Of a stretch of 5,732 bases of DNA, positions 1 to 5,534 are shown one piece after another; within the stretch, counting starts at the first letter, position 1, and each line of letters opens with the position of its first letter. The position numbers and the translations under genes were made by a program. The notes beneath the pieces were generated by a model. The model searched no databases. It was not told where the DNA came from and was given only the letters and a program-made list of their open reading frames with translations. The DNA is from Candidatus Heimdallarchaeota archaeon AB_125 (GTDB taxonomy: Archaea > Asgardarchaeota > Heimdallarchaeia > Heimdallarchaeales > Heimdallarchaeaceae): the NCBI GenBank assembly GCA_001940755.1, contig MEHH01000189.1, positions 1 through 5,732 on the forward strand, read 5' to 3'.

Positions 1-71
1 ATAATAATCAGAAATAGAGATTGAGTTTAAGAGGCTCTAATATTCGAAAAGAGCACTTTTGAGGAATTTAC

Positions 72-97
72 TTATAAAGTATCACAAAATACTTGTG
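72..97 (+). promoter_or_regulatory. Putative TATA box overlapped by an inverted repeat
   Basis: TTATAAAG at about 73-80 resembles an archaeal TATA box. It is overlapped by a perfect inverted repeat, AAGTAT (77-82) and ATACTT (89-94), separated by six bases. A second, alternative pairing, CACAA (83-87) with TTGTG (93-97), shares part of the same bases. An archaeal start site about 25 bases downstream would fall near 102 and leave a leader of about 60 bases before the GTG at 165. The overlap could be a repressor operator, but in AT-rich DNA short repeats also arise by chance. A second TATA-like stretch (AAATATTTG, about 127-135) could instead drive the gene with a very short leader. No reading frame on the plus strand continues into the gene from the window edge. 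Confidence 0.3.
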
Positions 98-164
98 AAT
101 TTGAGCTTCTTAAGACATTTCGTTGAAAAATATTTGGTAGTGAAAAAAATTTAAAGGATAGTAA

Positions 165-689
165 GTGAAAAATATCTTAATGCTTTCAGCAATAAAAAAC
201 AATGAAGAAAATGTATTCAGTGAAGGAATTTTCCTCGGTTTCTTTTTCTTAATAGTTGGAATATTGCTGCTAGTTGTCAATCAATTTTTTAGAAATGTTT
301 GGCTGAATGCCATAGGTTTTGCAATGTTAGCAATTGCTGTAGTACTGTTGTTCATGGTTATTTTAATTTCTATGATGCAAGATAGAGGAGGAAAGATATT
401 ACTCCAGATATGGAATGAATCATTATATCTTTTTGTTGGCTTACCTTTCACATCAATCTGCTTATTGATATTGCCAGTTTCTACTTATGTGCTATTTTTC
501 AAAGGACAACCTCAAGATGTTCTACTATTTTCATTAACATTTACAGTTGCTCTACAATTTTCTTCTCTGATTTATTCAGGAGTAAAATTATGGCTCAATA
601 AAAGATCAAGTGGTCATAAGGTTCCAATTAAGATAGATAAAGGACCAATTGAGCAGCTTTTGTATAAATTACCTTCATCTGAAGATTAA
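165..689 (+). CDS. Hypothetical four-helix membrane protein
   Basis: I do not recognise this 174-residue protein. It has four hydrophobic stretches that read as membrane helices: about residues 21-39, 47-71, 85-112 (with prolines at 94 and 104) and 117-144. A short polar N-terminus (about 1-20) precedes them, and a soluble basic-then-acidic tail of about 30 residues (145-174) ends in PSSED. There is no convincing signal peptide and no catalytic motif. The start is taken as GTG at 165 because AAGGA at 154-158 sits six bases upstream. The in-frame ATG at 180 has no such site. The gene is followed by a T-run (709-715) and a new ribosome binding site, so it is probably transcribed separately from the serine genes. 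Codon use matches its neighbours. Coding status is likely but rests only on length, composition and the ribosome binding site. Confidence 0.7.
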   Translation: MKNILMLSAIKNNEENVFSEGIFLGFFFLIVGILLLVVNQFFRNVWLNAIGFAMLAIAVVLLFMVILISMMQDRGGKILLQIWNESLYLFVGLPFTSICLLILPVSTYVLFFKGQPQDVLLFSLTFTVALQFSSLIYSGVKLWLNKRSSGHKVPIKIDKGPIEQLLYKLPSSED

Positions 690-708
690 GTATCTCTTGA
701 CAATAACC

Positions 709-718
709 TTTTTTTATC
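709..718 (+). promoter_or_regulatory. T-run / TATA-like element before the aminotransferase
   Basis: Seven T residues (709-715) followed by ATC form a TATA-like element (TTTTTATC). A start site about 25 bases downstream would fall near 740, giving a leader of about 15 bases that just contains the ribosome binding site AAGGTGAT (745-752) of the aminotransferase at 756. The same T-run could act as a T-rich archaeal terminator for the membrane protein gene ending at 689. Sequence alone cannot separate the two roles. Confidence 0.4.
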
Positions 719-755
719 TAGTATATTCAATACTCGTGATAAACAAGGTGATATA

Positions 756-1835
756 ATGCACAAAAAATTATGGATACCTGGACCTACAGAGGTTAAAGAA
801 GAAGTACTAAAACAACAAGCAAAACCTCTGTTTGGACATAGAAGTAAAAATTTTACAGAGCTTTATGACAGCGTATTAACACAATTGAGAGAATTCTTCA
901 AAACAGAACAACATGTGTTAGTTTTGACAGCTTCAGGAACTCTGTTCATGGATATAGCAGCACGAAACTTAGTGAGACCAGATGGAAAAGCACTATGTTG
1001 TGTTAACGGTTCATTTTCTTCAAGAATGTATGACGCAATTGATGGAAGTGGAAAAGAAGCAGAACTGTTCGAAGTAGAATGGGGAAAAGCTGTTACAGTA
1101 GATATGATCAAAGAAAAAGTAGAAGCTACAAAGTATGATATTGTGACAGTTTGCTATAATGAAACTAGTACTGGAGTAAAGGCAGATCTTAAGGCAATAG
1201 GTGATCTTTTGAAAAACTACCCAGAAACACTGTTAGTAGTAGATGCTGTGTCTTCAATGGGTGGTGACATGTTGTTACCAGATGAATGGGGAACAGATCT
1301 TGTATTTGCATCAACACAAAAATGCTTTGCATTACCTCCTGGACTTGCTGTTGGTATAGTATCTCAAGCTGCTTTGGATAGGGCAAAAGAAGTTCCAGAT
1401 AAAGGATTATATATTAATCTAGAAAAAATACTTGGTTACTACGAAAAGAAGAAACAAACACCTTCAACTCCAAATATCTCTTTACTCTTTGCTTTAGATT
1501 ACAAGCTAAAAGAGATGCTGGCAGAAGGAGCAGAAAATATCTATAAACGACATAAAGAAATGGCTGACTATACACACGAATGGGCTCTAAAACATGGTTT
1601 TGGTCTTTTTGCAGAAGAAGGTTATAGATCTGTGACAGTAACAACTGTAGACAACAGAGTAAAGAACTTGGATGTAGATGCTCTCAACAAAGCTCTAGGA
1701 GAAAAAGGTCTTGTCATAGCTAATGGATATGGTCCATTTAAGGGTAAGAACTTTAGAATTGGTCACATGGGTGATCACACTGTAGAAGGTTTGAAAGAAC
1801 TTCTAAGTGCTATTGAAGAAATATGGGGACTATAG
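756..1835 (+). CDS. Class V aminotransferase, probable phosphoserine (serine-pyruvate type) aminotransferase
   Basis: This PLP-dependent aminotransferase of the serine-pyruvate / alanine-glyoxylate branch of class V has 359 residues, a usual full length. Visible motifs are the N-terminal IPGPTEV (7-13), GHRSKNF (27-33), a cofactor phosphate-binding SGT (60-62), VVDAVSSMGG (161-170) with Asp163 for the pyridine nitrogen, STQKCFALPPG (186-196) with Lys189 as the PLP lysine, and FRIGHMGD (333-340) with Arg334 for the substrate carboxylate. The ATG at 756 is preceded by AAGGTGAT at 745-752. The next gene, serA, follows without a gap, so the likely reaction is 3-phosphohydroxypyruvate plus glutamate to phosphoserine. 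Methanogens are known to use a class V enzyme of this branch (MJ0959 type) for that step in place of classical SerC. Serine-glyoxylate or alanine-glyoxylate transamination is the alternative, since the branch is broad in specificity. Family call very secure; substrate inferred from context. Confidence 0.93.
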   Translation: MHKKLWIPGPTEVKEEVLKQQAKPLFGHRSKNFTELYDSVLTQLREFFKTEQHVLVLTASGTLFMDIAARNLVRPDGKALCCVNGSFSSRMYDAIDGSGKEAELFEVEWGKAVTVDMIKEKVEATKYDIVTVCYNETSTGVKADLKAIGDLLKNYPETLLVVDAVSSMGGDMLLPDEWGTDLVFASTQKCFALPPGLAVGIVSQAALDRAKEVPDKGLYINLEKILGYYEKKKQTPSTPNISLLFALDYKLKEMLAEGAENIYKRHKEMADYTHEWALKHGFGLFAEEGYRSVTVTTVDNRVKNLDVDALNKALGEKGLVIANGYGPFKGKNFRIGHMGDHTVEGLKELLSAIEEIWGL

Positions 1836-1839
1836 GTGA
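1834..1839 (+). promoter_or_regulatory. Ribosome binding site of serA, overlapping the upstream stop codon
   Basis: AGGTGA at 1834-1839 shares its first two bases with the TAG stop (1833-1835) of the aminotransferase and lies five bases before ATG at 1845. The same core, AGGTGA, precedes the aminotransferase start. This supports ATG 1845 as the serA start and makes the GTG at 1836 part of the binding site rather than a start codon. The arrangement suggests translational coupling of the two genes. Confidence 0.7.
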
Positions 1840-1844
1840 AAAAG

Positions 1845-2768
1845 ATGCCAAAAGTACTATTATCTGATAAACTAAATGAGAAAGCTGTTGAAGTGTTAGA
1901 ATCAGCTGGATTTGAAGTGAAAGTAGGTTGGGATATTCCAAAAGAAGAACTTCCTCAAATAATTGGAGAATATGATGCAATTATAGTGAGGGGAGCAACT
2001 AAAGTTCGAGGAGAACTTCTTGAGAAAGCTATCAACCTCAAAGTTATTGGAAGAGCCGGAGTTGGTCTTGATAATATTGATCTTGAAGTAACAATGGCTA
2101 GAGGTATAAAGGTTGTAAACACTCCTGCTGCCACAACAAATTCCGTTGCAGAATTAGCTCTAACAATGATACTAGCTTCAACAAGAGATGTTGTTAAAGG
2201 AACATGTAATATCAAAGCAAATCCTGAGACCTTCAAAACAATGAAGAAAGAACTATTTTCTAGAGAAATTGACGGAAAAATCTTAGGATTGATTGGAACT
2301 GGAAGAATTGGTACTGCTTTAGCTGTTAAATGTAAAGCTTTAGGAATGAGCGCAATTGGTTATGATGCTTTCGTTCCTGAGAATCCTGTTGTTGAAATGA
2401 AGTCTTCTATGAACGAAATTCTCAAAGAAGCTGATTACATTAGTCTTCATTTACCATTAACTCCTGAAACAAAACACATGATTGGTAAAGAACAATTTGC
2501 GTTAATGAAACCTGGAACCGTTCTTGTGAATTGTGCTAGAGGAGGAATAGTAGATGAAAATGCTGCTCATGAAGCGCTAGAATCTGAACAATTATGGTAC
2601 TACTGTACTGATGTGTTCGAAAAGGAACCTCCTGATTCAGATAATCCATTGTTGAAACATGACCATGTCATAATAGCTCCTCATATCGGAGCTCAAACAA
2701 AGGAAGGCAACTTCAGAGCAAGTGTTCAAGCTGCAGAAAGAGTTATTGAATCTTTTAAAGAGCTCTAA
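1845..2768 (+). CDS. serA: D-3-phosphoglycerate dehydrogenase, short form without ACT domain
   Basis: This enzyme oxidises 3-phosphoglycerate to 3-phosphohydroxypyruvate with NAD, the first step of serine synthesis. From ATG 1845 it has 307 residues. It shows the N-terminal substrate domain (MPKVLLSDKLNE, then VIGRAGVGLDNID at about 67-79), NTPAATTNSVAE (92-103), the Rossmann motif GLIGTGRIG (148-156) with Asp174 after the second strand favouring NAD, and the catalytic triad Arg232 (NCARGGIVDE), Glu261 (VFEKEPP) and His280 (APHIGAQ). It ends shortly after the catalytic histidine, so the regulatory ACT and intervening domains of longer SerA proteins are absent and feedback control by serine through ACT is not expected. 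One odd stretch is WYYCTDVF (251-258), where most relatives have small residues (AGAALDVF type). Its coupling to the aminotransferase supports phosphoserine synthesis. Glyoxylate or hydroxypyruvate reductase is a less likely alternative. Confidence 0.9.
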   Translation: MPKVLLSDKLNEKAVEVLESAGFEVKVGWDIPKEELPQIIGEYDAIIVRGATKVRGELLEKAINLKVIGRAGVGLDNIDLEVTMARGIKVVNTPAATTNSVAELALTMILASTRDVVKGTCNIKANPETFKTMKKELFSREIDGKILGLIGTGRIGTALAVKCKALGMSAIGYDAFVPENPVVEMKSSMNEILKEADYISLHLPLTPETKHMIGKEQFALMKPGTVLVNCARGGIVDENAAHEALESEQLWYYCTDVFEKEPPDSDNPLLKHDHVIIAPHIGAQTKEGNFRASVQAAERVIESFKEL

Positions 2769-2770
2769 TT

Positions 2771-2792
2771 CTCTTTTCTTTTTCTTATTTTT
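2771..2792 (+). terminator. T-rich intergenic terminator after serA
   Basis: Immediately after the serA stop (2766-2768) there is a pyrimidine tract made almost entirely of T with a few C (2771-2792). Archaeal RNA polymerase terminates at such T-rich stretches without needing a hairpin, and none is obvious here. It would separate the aminotransferase-serA transcript from the next gene. Confidence 0.45.
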
Positions 2793-2794
2793 AG

Positions 2795-2810
2795 AAAATC
2801 TTAATAGCCA
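2795..2810 (+). promoter_or_regulatory. Putative promoter of a leaderless ketopantoate reductase-like gene
   Basis: GAAAATCTTAATAG (2794-2807) resembles a purine-rich BRE followed by a weak TATA box centred near 2803. That is about 26 bases from ATG 2829, the spacing expected if transcription begins at the start codon. No Shine-Dalgarno-like sequence precedes that ATG, which also fits a leaderless message. Confidence 0.4.
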
Positions 2811-2828
2811 GCTATTTTTCTTAATCTC

Positions 2829-3878
2829 ATGAAAGCTGCTTTAGTAGGTTTAGGAGCAATTGGAACTGTTATAGTTGCAGACTTAGCTCAAAATGATTTT
2901 CCCCTCTATGTTGTTTGTAAGCATGAGGAAACTCTTGATATGATAGAAAAACGAGGTGTAAAAGTAACTGGAATTAGTGGAGAATATATTGTTAAAGAAA
3001 ATATAACTCCTGTTTTAACCATCGAAGATTTACCAAAAGATCTTGAACTTGTATTCATAGTTACAAAATTAACAGATATTCAAGATGCTTATGACAGAAT
3101 TAAACCTAAACTAAGGAAAGATTATACCTTAGTTACGATGACAAATGGCATGTATGAAGAGAAACTAGCAGAGCAAATTGATGGAAAAAACCTACTTGGA
3201 TGTGTTGTAAGTTTCGGTGCAACTAGAAATGGACCTGCTGAAGCAATAAAAACTTCCCTTGGAGAAATGGTGATCGGGAGAAAAACAGGACCAAAACAAG
3301 AAATCGATAATAAACTACTGGAGTTGCTCTCAAAAACTGTTCCAACAACTTATTCAGACAATATTACTAATGAGAAATTCACTAAATTACTAATCAATGT
3401 CTCTGTTGCTTCTTTTGGTGTAATTAGTGGGATGACTCTTGGAAAAATGCTTGAACGAAAATATACTCGAATAGCTTTTCTAACAGTTATGACTGAGGGA
3501 GTCGCAGTAGGAAATGCTAAGGGAATTCAGTTACAGAGATTAAACAATCTAAATTTACAATCACTTGCATTAACTAAGAAGGAGCTTCATGGTTTCTCTT
3601 TGAAACATCTCTATAAACAAATAATACTCAAATTTATTGGTAAGAAATATAAGAATCTAAAATCTTCCAGTTTGCAATCAATTGAAAGTGGTAAAAGAAC
3701 AGAAATTGATTATCTTAACGGTTATTTAGTTGAACAAGGTAAGAAATACAAAGTCTCAACTCCTCTCAACACATATGTTCAGAATGAAGTCCATAAATTT
3801 GAAGCAGGTAAGAAAAAACCTTCATTGAAGGAATTGGAGAAATTAGAACAGAAAACCAAAGAAATATGGGGAATCTAA
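2829..3878 (+). CDS. panE: Ketopantoate reductase family protein (2-dehydropantoate 2-reductase-like)
   Basis: The family reduces 2-dehydropantoate to pantoate with NAD(P)H on the way to coenzyme A. Evidence is the N-terminal GLGAIG nucleotide loop (7-12), TNG (105-107), FTKLLIN (184-190) with Lys186 at the catalytic lysine position, and the C-terminal SSSLQSI (279-285) and RTEIDYLNGYL (290-300) with Glu292 at the substrate-binding glutamate. It has 349 residues against about 300 for E. coli PanE. The extra length lies in a Lys/Leu-rich stretch at about 235-275 and a Lys/Glu-rich tail after about 325. Compared from memory with E. coli PanE, Lys176, Ser244 and Glu256 appear kept, but the positions of Asn184, Asn194 and Asp248 read Ala194, Leu204 and Ser284. 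The substrate is therefore less certain than the fold. The gene has its own apparent leaderless promoter. The symbol reflects the family, not a proven role. Confidence 0.82.
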   Translation: MKAALVGLGAIGTVIVADLAQNDFPLYVVCKHEETLDMIEKRGVKVTGISGEYIVKENITPVLTIEDLPKDLELVFIVTKLTDIQDAYDRIKPKLRKDYTLVTMTNGMYEEKLAEQIDGKNLLGCVVSFGATRNGPAEAIKTSLGEMVIGRKTGPKQEIDNKLLELLSKTVPTTYSDNITNEKFTKLLINVSVASFGVISGMTLGKMLERKYTRIAFLTVMTEGVAVGNAKGIQLQRLNNLNLQSLALTKKELHGFSLKHLYKQIILKFIGKKYKNLKSSSLQSIESGKRTEIDYLNGYLVEQGKKYKVSTPLNTYVQNEVHKFEAGKKKPSLKELEKLEQKTKEIWGI

Positions 3879-3894
3879 AGCATCTTTAAGCCAA

Positions 3895-3911
3895 ATTTCC
3901 TCTTTTTTTTT
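3895..3911 (+). terminator. T-rich terminator after the ketopantoate reductase-like gene
   Basis: A pyrimidine tract with a run of nine T residues (3903-3911) lies 24 bases past the stop at 3876-3878. No convincing hairpin precedes it. T-runs of this kind terminate archaeal transcription directly. Confidence 0.5.
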
Positions 3912-3917
3912 CAAAGC

Positions 3918-3955
3918 TATATAGAAATCTATCTTCTAACAACAAAATTAAAATA
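3918..3955 (+). promoter_or_regulatory. Candidate TATA boxes for the DUF1015 gene
   Basis: Two candidates lie in this gap. CTATATAG (3918-3925) is the better TATA match and would put the start site near 3947, with a leader of roughly 35 bases. TTAAAATAG (3948-3956) would put it near 3978, making the message almost leaderless before ATG 3984. No good Shine-Dalgarno sequence precedes that ATG, which mildly favours the second. Confidence 0.35.
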
Positions 3956-3983
3956 GAGTTTTTGATGTGCAAGCTTGATAAGT

Positions 3984-5258
3984 ATGGTAGACATTAAACC
4001 ATTCAAAGCAATAAGATATACTGAAAAAGCCGGGGACATTGAAAAATTAATAGTCCAGCCGTATGATAAAATAGATGAAGAAATGCAAAACGCATACTAT
4101 GCTCAATCGGAATATAACTATTGTAGACTCACCTTACCAATTGAAGAAAACAGATATGAAATCGCAAAACAAAGGTTAGATCAATGGTTAGCTGAAGGAA
4201 TATTAGAAAAAGATGAAGTACCTGGAATTTACGTTTATTTTCAAGAATATGATTTATTTGACAAGAAGTATATTAGGAAAGGTTTCATTGGAGCTCTAAG
4301 ACTCCATCCATTCAGAGAAAACATAGTTCTTCCTCATGAAAAAACCCACAAAGGTCCAAAAATTGACAGACTGAATATGTTAAAAACTACTAGACATACT
4401 TTAGAAACTGGATTTATTCTCTACTCTGATCCTAATGGAAAGACAATCAGCCTCTTTGATGAAATTGCAAAAGAAGAACCTTTGATTAAAGCAAAAGATG
4501 ATCTAGGAGTTTATAATAGAATTTGGAAAGTTTCAGACCCAACAAAAATAAAAATTATCCAAGATGTTTTTACTGAACAGCAGCTAGTTATAGCTGATGG
4601 ACACCACCGTTATGAAACTGCAATCACATATAGAGATATGCGCAGAAATGAAGCTGTTGATCATAACGATTTCGCTGCATATGAGTTTAGAATGACATAC
4701 CTTGTTCCAGTAGAGGATGAAGGATTAAACATCTTAGCTACTCATCGTTGTTTAGCCAAAGTAGTTGTCTCTGAAGAAAAGATGAACGAACTAAAAATGT
4801 TCTTTGACATGAATGAGATAATGAAATCTGAAATACCTAAATTCCTTATAGAGAACAAAGATAAACACGCATTTGTAATGTATCAAGAAAGTAGAGCAAT
4901 CTCTTTGATTATGAAAGATATTTCTGCAATTAACAGATATGTTAGTGATGTCAGTGAAGAATTCAAAAACTTGGATGTAGTTATCTTGAGAGACATGATT
5001 TTCCATGGTATCATGGGACTTGAAGATCTTCATATTGATGATGATATTTTCTATGAAAGATGGTGGAACGAAGCAGTTGAAGAAGTTGATAATGGCAAAT
5101 ACAAAGTTGCTTTTATTTTGAACCCAACTCTTGCTGATGAAGTTCTGAAAGTATCTAAAAACCATGAAAGAATGCCTCAAAAAGCCACTGATTTCTATCC
5201 TAAGATGATTAGCGGTTTCACAATGTTAAGTTTAGAAGAAGGAGAAAAAGTACTTTAA
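3984..5258 (+). CDS. DUF1015 family protein, possible serine-metabolism enzyme
   Basis: This is a full-length DUF1015 protein of 424 residues. Motifs I recognise from the family, numbered from ATG 3984, are PYDKI (26-30), HEKTHKGPKIDRL (118-130), ADGHHRYETA (204-213), THRCL (253-257) and the C-terminal MPQKATDFYPK (397-407). ATG 3984 is preferred over the in-frame TTG at 3975 because family members usually begin close to the IKPFKA-type segment and TTG has no binding site. The biochemical function is not established to my knowledge. DUF1015 genes recur next to serA and serC-type genes in various bacteria (from memory), and the same association appears here. The DGHHR motif recalls the ParB/sulfiredoxin-like serine kinase SerK of Thermococcus, so a role in phosphoserine/serine interconversion is a reasonable inference, not a demonstrated one. 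It has its own promoter region and converges with the carrier-like gene 22 bases away. Confidence 0.88.
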   Translation: MVDIKPFKAIRYTEKAGDIEKLIVQPYDKIDEEMQNAYYAQSEYNYCRLTLPIEENRYEIAKQRLDQWLAEGILEKDEVPGIYVYFQEYDLFDKKYIRKGFIGALRLHPFRENIVLPHEKTHKGPKIDRLNMLKTTRHTLETGFILYSDPNGKTISLFDEIAKEEPLIKAKDDLGVYNRIWKVSDPTKIKIIQDVFTEQQLVIADGHHRYETAITYRDMRRNEAVDHNDFAAYEFRMTYLVPVEDEGLNILATHRCLAKVVVSEEKMNELKMFFDMNEIMKSEIPKFLIENKDKHAFVMYQESRAISLIMKDISAINRYVSDVSEEFKNLDVVILRDMIFHGIMGLEDLHIDDDIFYERWWNEAVEEVDNGKYKVAFILNPTLADEVLKVSKNHERMPQKATDFYPKMISGFTMLSLEEGEKVL

Positions 5259-5280
5259 TCCTTTCTCTTTTCTAATTCTT
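5259..5280 (+). terminator. Short pyrimidine-rich gap between convergent genes
   Basis: The 22 bases between the convergent stop codons are almost all T and C on the plus strand and could terminate the DUF1015 transcript. On the minus strand, T-rich sequence after the carrier-like gene's stop lies inside the 3' end of the DUF1015 gene (for example the complement of GAAAAAG at about 5244-5250), so the two transcripts may overlap at their ends. Confidence 0.4.
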
Positions 5281-5523
5281 TTATCTGCCCATTTCTGCTT
5301 CGATAAAACCAACAATTTCTCCAACAGTGTTAAATTCTTTGAAAACAGTTTTTGGAAGCTTGATGTCGAATTCATCTTCTAATCTTGCTCTTAATTCTTT
5401 CAAACCATCCTTATCTAAATTCAAATCATCTTCAAAGTAAGTGTTTGTTGTGATAACATGGCTTCGAACTTCAGCCACTTCTGCAATTATTAGTCTTAAA
5501 CGTGTTAATATGCTTGAATACAT
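5281..5523 (-). CDS. Acyl-carrier-protein-like protein lacking the phosphopantetheine serine
   Basis: This 80-residue protein has the size and layout of an acyl carrier protein: an N-terminal helix (about 4-19), FEDDL before helix II, then the hallmark LEDEFDIKLP (48-57), and a final TVGEIVGFIEAEM (66-78) matching the helix IV region. Aligned without gaps to E. coli AcpP through EFD and DL, the invariant Asp-Ser-Leu becomes Asp37-Lys38-Asp39. The codon at 5410-5412 reads AAG, so the serine that carries 4'-phosphopantetheine is absent and no serine lies nearby (only Ser3, Ser4 and Ser21). It therefore probably does not carry acyl groups in the usual way and may act as a structural or protein-binding partner. 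ATG at 5521-5523 has GAGGT (5530-5534) six bases upstream. It follows the oxidoreductase gene by 11 bases, so the two are probably one operon. Confidence 0.85.
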   Translation of the reverse strand: MYSSILTRLRLIIAEVAEVRSHVITTNTYFEDDLNLDKDGLKELRARLEDEFDIKLPKTVFKEFNTVGEIVGFIEAEMGR

Positions 5524-5529
5524 TTCATT

Positions 5530-5534
5530 ACCTC
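5530..5534 (-). promoter_or_regulatory. Ribosome binding site of the acyl-carrier-like gene
   Basis: Read on the minus strand, GAGGT lies directly after the TAA stop of the upstream oxidoreductase gene and six bases before the ATG at 5523-5521. This fixes the start of the carrier-like gene and suggests coupled translation within a two-gene operon. Confidence 0.65.

Noticed and set aside
34..54. GCTCT / AGAGC inverted repeat with an 11-base loop followed by ACTTTT
   Set aside because: The stem has only five pairs with a long loop and no gene end is visible before it in the window, so a terminator call is not supported.
108..115. Palindrome TCTTAAGA upstream of the membrane protein
   Set aside because: An eight-base palindrome is expected by chance in AT-rich DNA and has no repeat elsewhere that I noticed.
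863..2236. Four minus-strand reading frames of 65 to 93 codons opposite the aminotransferase and SerA
   Set aside because: They are shadows of well-supported plus-strand genes and show no recognisable domain.
3975..3983. TTG at 3975 as the start of the DUF1015 protein
   Set aside because: It adds only three residues, has no ribosome binding site, and family proteins begin near the ATG at 3984.
4791..5180. Open reading frame of 129 codons on the minus strand within the DUF1015 gene
   Set aside because: It lies wholly inside a gene with strong family motifs, has a composition typical of an antisense shadow (many Phe, Ile, Asn, His) and has no ribosome binding site evidence.
5391..5427. EF-hand-like acidic pattern D-x-N-x-D-x-D-G (residues 33-40) in the carrier-like protein
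   Set aside because: It lacks the glycine at loop position 6 and the glutamate at position 12 of a canonical EF-hand, and the gap-free match to an acyl carrier protein explains the region better.
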